From Leucobacter sp. UBA1945 (lineage in GTDB: Bacteria; Actinomycetota; Actinomycetes; Actinomycetales; Microbacteriaceae), in assembly GCA_002336855.1 (NCBI GenBank), contig DDEV01000010.1, forward strand, positions 1-33,839: a stretch of DNA of 33,839 nt, read 5' to 3'. The translations under genes and the position numbers were made by a program. A model generated the notes under the pieces. It searched no databases. It saw nothing but the letters and a program-made list of their open reading frames with translations, and was not told the DNA's origin. Below, piece after piece: positions 32,183-33,839 of the stretch (position 1 is the stretch's first letter; each line of letters begins with the position of its first letter).

Positions 32183-33475
32183 ATGGAATACATTTTGGCC
32201 AATCTGGCAAAACCAAGCACGATCGAGCTCGACGCGCTGCTGCGCGACTATTTTCTCGGCCTCGTGCTGATCGCGGGCGGCACTGGCGGCTCAGACGAGT
32301 ATCCCGTGCAGTGGGTGCACGTCAGCGACCTCAGCGATCCCACTCCGTTTCTCACGCCGCGCACCGTCATTTTGACGACCGGCAGCCAGTTCAGCACGCC
32401 GCTCGAGAGAGAAGAAGCTGAACGCTACGTGCGCCGCCTGCACGACGCCGGCACCACCGCGCTCGGTGTAGGCGTCGGTCTGCAGTGGGATCGCATTCCG
32501 CCGACCCTCATCGACGCCTGCGAGCACCTGCAGCTGCCGCTCTTTCGCGTGCCCTACGACACACCCTTCATCGCCGTGGTGCGCACCGCGGCCCGCCTTA
32601 TCGAGGCGCAGGCGCACCTCGACTCGCCACTCGGGCGCGACGGCTTCGGCGCGCTCAGCAGCCTCGCCCGCAGGCGAAACCTCGCAGAGACCGAGCAAGC
32701 GCTGCGTATCGCGGTGCTGAAACTGCTGCTCGGCGGCAACCGCGAACTCGCCGAAGAGGTGGCCTCGGCCCTGCTGCCGAAGCTCCCCCGCGGCGAGATC
32801 GCGGTGATCAGTGCGCCTACTCCCCTGTCTCCGCAGCTCATGATCGAGCTCACTCCCGCCGCTTTCGAGCAGCCCGGAGTGTTCGCCGCGCACGACGCAC
32901 AGCATCTCGTCATCATCGCCGAACACGGCGAGCTGGCATCGCTTCGACGCATCCTTTCGTCTCATCTCGCGAGCTGCGGCATTTCTGAGCGAGGATCAGC
33001 GAGCGAGCTTGCCGAGCTGCTCGAACAGGCCGAGCGCGCCGCCTCGCTCTCGCTGCACCGGCCCGAGGCCGGCCCCGTCGCCTACCGGCCCGAGATGCAC
33101 GCCGGCGTACTTCAGCTGCTCACGCAGAGCCCGGAGGCGGTCAGACGCGCGCAGGGCCTGCTCTCGCCGCTCAGGCATCACGACGAGAGACACCGCGACG
33201 ATCTGCAGCACAGCCTCTCGGTCTGGCTCTCGCACCACGGGCAGACGAGCGCCGCGTCTGCTGAGCTCGGCGTGCACAGGCACACGCTTCGCACTCGGGT
33301 CTCGACGGCCGAGAGCCTACTGCAGCGCGACCTCGACGACCCGGATACGCGCGCCGAGCTGTGGGCGGCGCTGCGCATCGTGCAGGGCGGAGCGGGTGGT
33401 GCTGTGGGCACTGGGGGCTCGGTTTCGGCTGCCTCCGGCGACGGCTTTCAGGCTCCGGGCGGCAGCACTCCGTAG
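32183..33475 (+). CDS. PucR family transcriptional regulator
   Basis: This is a 430-residue regulator with the full PucR layout. The N-terminal PucR sensing domain spans about 10-130 (LVLIAGGTGGSDEYPVQWVHVSDLSDPTPFLTPRTVILTTG...GTTALGVGVG). The C-terminal helix-turn-helix spans about 340-385 (LQHSLSVWLSHHGQTSAASAELGVHRHTLRTRVSTAESLL). The last 35 residues are Gly/Ser-rich. Being divergent from gabT-gabD, it is the likely activator of 4-aminobutyrate use, as in the GabR/PucR-type control known from actinobacteria. It is not closely similar to the other PucR-family protein in the window, which has a different N-terminal domain. Its 3' end overlaps thiL by 28 bp. Confidence 0.92.
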   Translation: MEYILANLAKPSTIELDALLRDYFLGLVLIAGGTGGSDEYPVQWVHVSDLSDPTPFLTPRTVILTTGSQFSTPLEREEAERYVRRLHDAGTTALGVGVGLQWDRIPPTLIDACEHLQLPLFRVPYDTPFIAVVRTAARLIEAQAHLDSPLGRDGFGALSSLARRRNLAETEQALRIAVLKLLLGGNRELAEEVASALLPKLPRGEIAVISAPTPLSPQLMIELTPAAFEQPGVFAAHDAQHLVIIAEHGELASLRRILSSHLASCGISERGSASELAELLEQAERAASLSLHRPEAGPVAYRPEMHAGVLQLLTQSPEAVRRAQGLLSPLRHHDERHRDDLQHSLSVWLSHHGQTSAASAELGVHRHTLRTRVSTAESLLQRDLDDPDTRAELWAALRIVQGGAGGAVGTGGSVSAASGDGFQAPGGSTP

Positions 33476-33839
33476 GGGTCCCACCCGCGCGGCTGAAACG
33501 GGTGCCCATCGAGCAACACTCGCGTCTCGTCGCCTCGGCGGTCGACGACCCTCCCGATCGCGACAAAGCCCCTGGGCAGCACCTCGCCGCCCGAGAACGT
33601 CGCCAAGAGGCCGTGATCTTCGCCGCCCGTAAGCATTGCGGCGACCGGAACCTGCTCGCCGTGCTGTGCCCCGAACCCGCCCTCAAGCAGTTCGCGCTCG
33701 AACGCGATAGTGACGCCGCTGGCTTCAGCCAACCTCGCGGCATCGAGCGAGAGACTGTCTGAGACGTCCATCATCGCGGTGGCGCCGGCATCGGCCGCAA
33801 CCGGGCCCAGCTCAATCGGCGGCGAGGGGGGCAGCTGCG
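33448..33839 (-). CDS. thiL: Thiamine-monophosphate kinase, C-terminal part (cut by window edge)
   Basis: ThiL phosphorylates thiamine monophosphate to thiamine diphosphate with ATP. The last ~129 residues are present, and the frame is open to the right edge. The fragment has AADAGATAMMDVSDSLSLDAARLAEASGV, the ThiL metal/substrate motif. The usual glycine after VSD (DVSDGL) is serine here. ML-TGGEDHGLLATF is the other family block. The thiamine-diphosphate product is the cofactor of the TPP enzyme in this window, but the two are far apart and no link is implied. The overlap with the regulator gene is 28 bp on opposite strands. Confidence 0.93.
   Translation of the reverse strand, partial: QLPPSPPIELGPVAADAGATAMMDVSDSLSLDAARLAEASGVTIAFERELLEGGFGAQHGEQVPVAAMLTGGEDHGLLATFSGGEVLPRGFVAIGRVVDRRGDETRVLLDGHPFQPRGWDPYGVLPPGA

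Overview
The window is about 33.8 kb of high-GC bacterial DNA with dense coding on both strands. Gene content and order (argC-argJ-argB; DUF177-rpmF-rnc-mutM; coaD, recG, rsmD, thiL) and the many genes that start without a leader point to an actinobacterium, most likely Microbacteriaceae and Leucobacter-like. The family assignment is inference from protein style and was not checked against a database.

Layout. Positions 1-2487 (minus) hold the start of the arginine operon argC-argJ-argB, cut by the left edge. A divergent amidase follows (2673-4349), then a strong two-way terminator and tRNA-Glu(CTC). Positions 4729-11189 are a run of small single-gene units: metallo-beta-lactamase fold protein, OsmC protein, PH-like membrane protein with an ankyrin lipoprotein, glyoxalase-fold protein, two GNAT acetyltransferases, a small membrane protein with a MarR regulator, a SAP-domain protein and another membrane protein. 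At 11186-11797 an amidohydrolase gene has been cut to its first codons, and a Phd/YefM-RelE toxin-antitoxin module sits in its place. Positions 11823-14357 (minus) are the conserved DUF177-rpmF-rnc-mutM operon. A DUF4349 lipoprotein follows (14560-15627).

Positions 15611-23034 form a catabolic block: MHS-family transporter, thiamine-diphosphate enzyme, YtcJ-like amidohydrolase and M20 carbamoylase/hydantoinase-type amidase in one minus-strand operon, with a divergent PucR/CdaR regulator. This is the best candidate for an undescribed pathway in the window. Core genes return with coaD, recG and rsmD (23031-26498), followed by an 864-residue LRV/transmembrane/beta-propeller-like protein. A second catabolic unit, gabT-gabD with a divergent PucR regulator (29178-33475), comes next. 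The window ends inside thiL.

Gene control. The clearest genome-scale signal is a fixed start architecture. In 15 genes a -10 hexamer of the TANNNT type (or a one-base variant) ends exactly 6 nt before the start codon, so transcription should begin at or next to the first base of the start codon. These genes show no Shine-Dalgarno sequence, whereas operon-internal and long-leader genes do. Specific operators can be read for the toxin-antitoxin module (TGTACA sites between -35 and -10), for the membrane protein/MarR pair (palindrome over the -10) and for the catabolic operon regulator (TGTGCA-TT-TGCACA). A perfect 40-bp palindrome separates gabT from gabD. No CRISPR array, insertion sequence, rRNA or prophage was seen.
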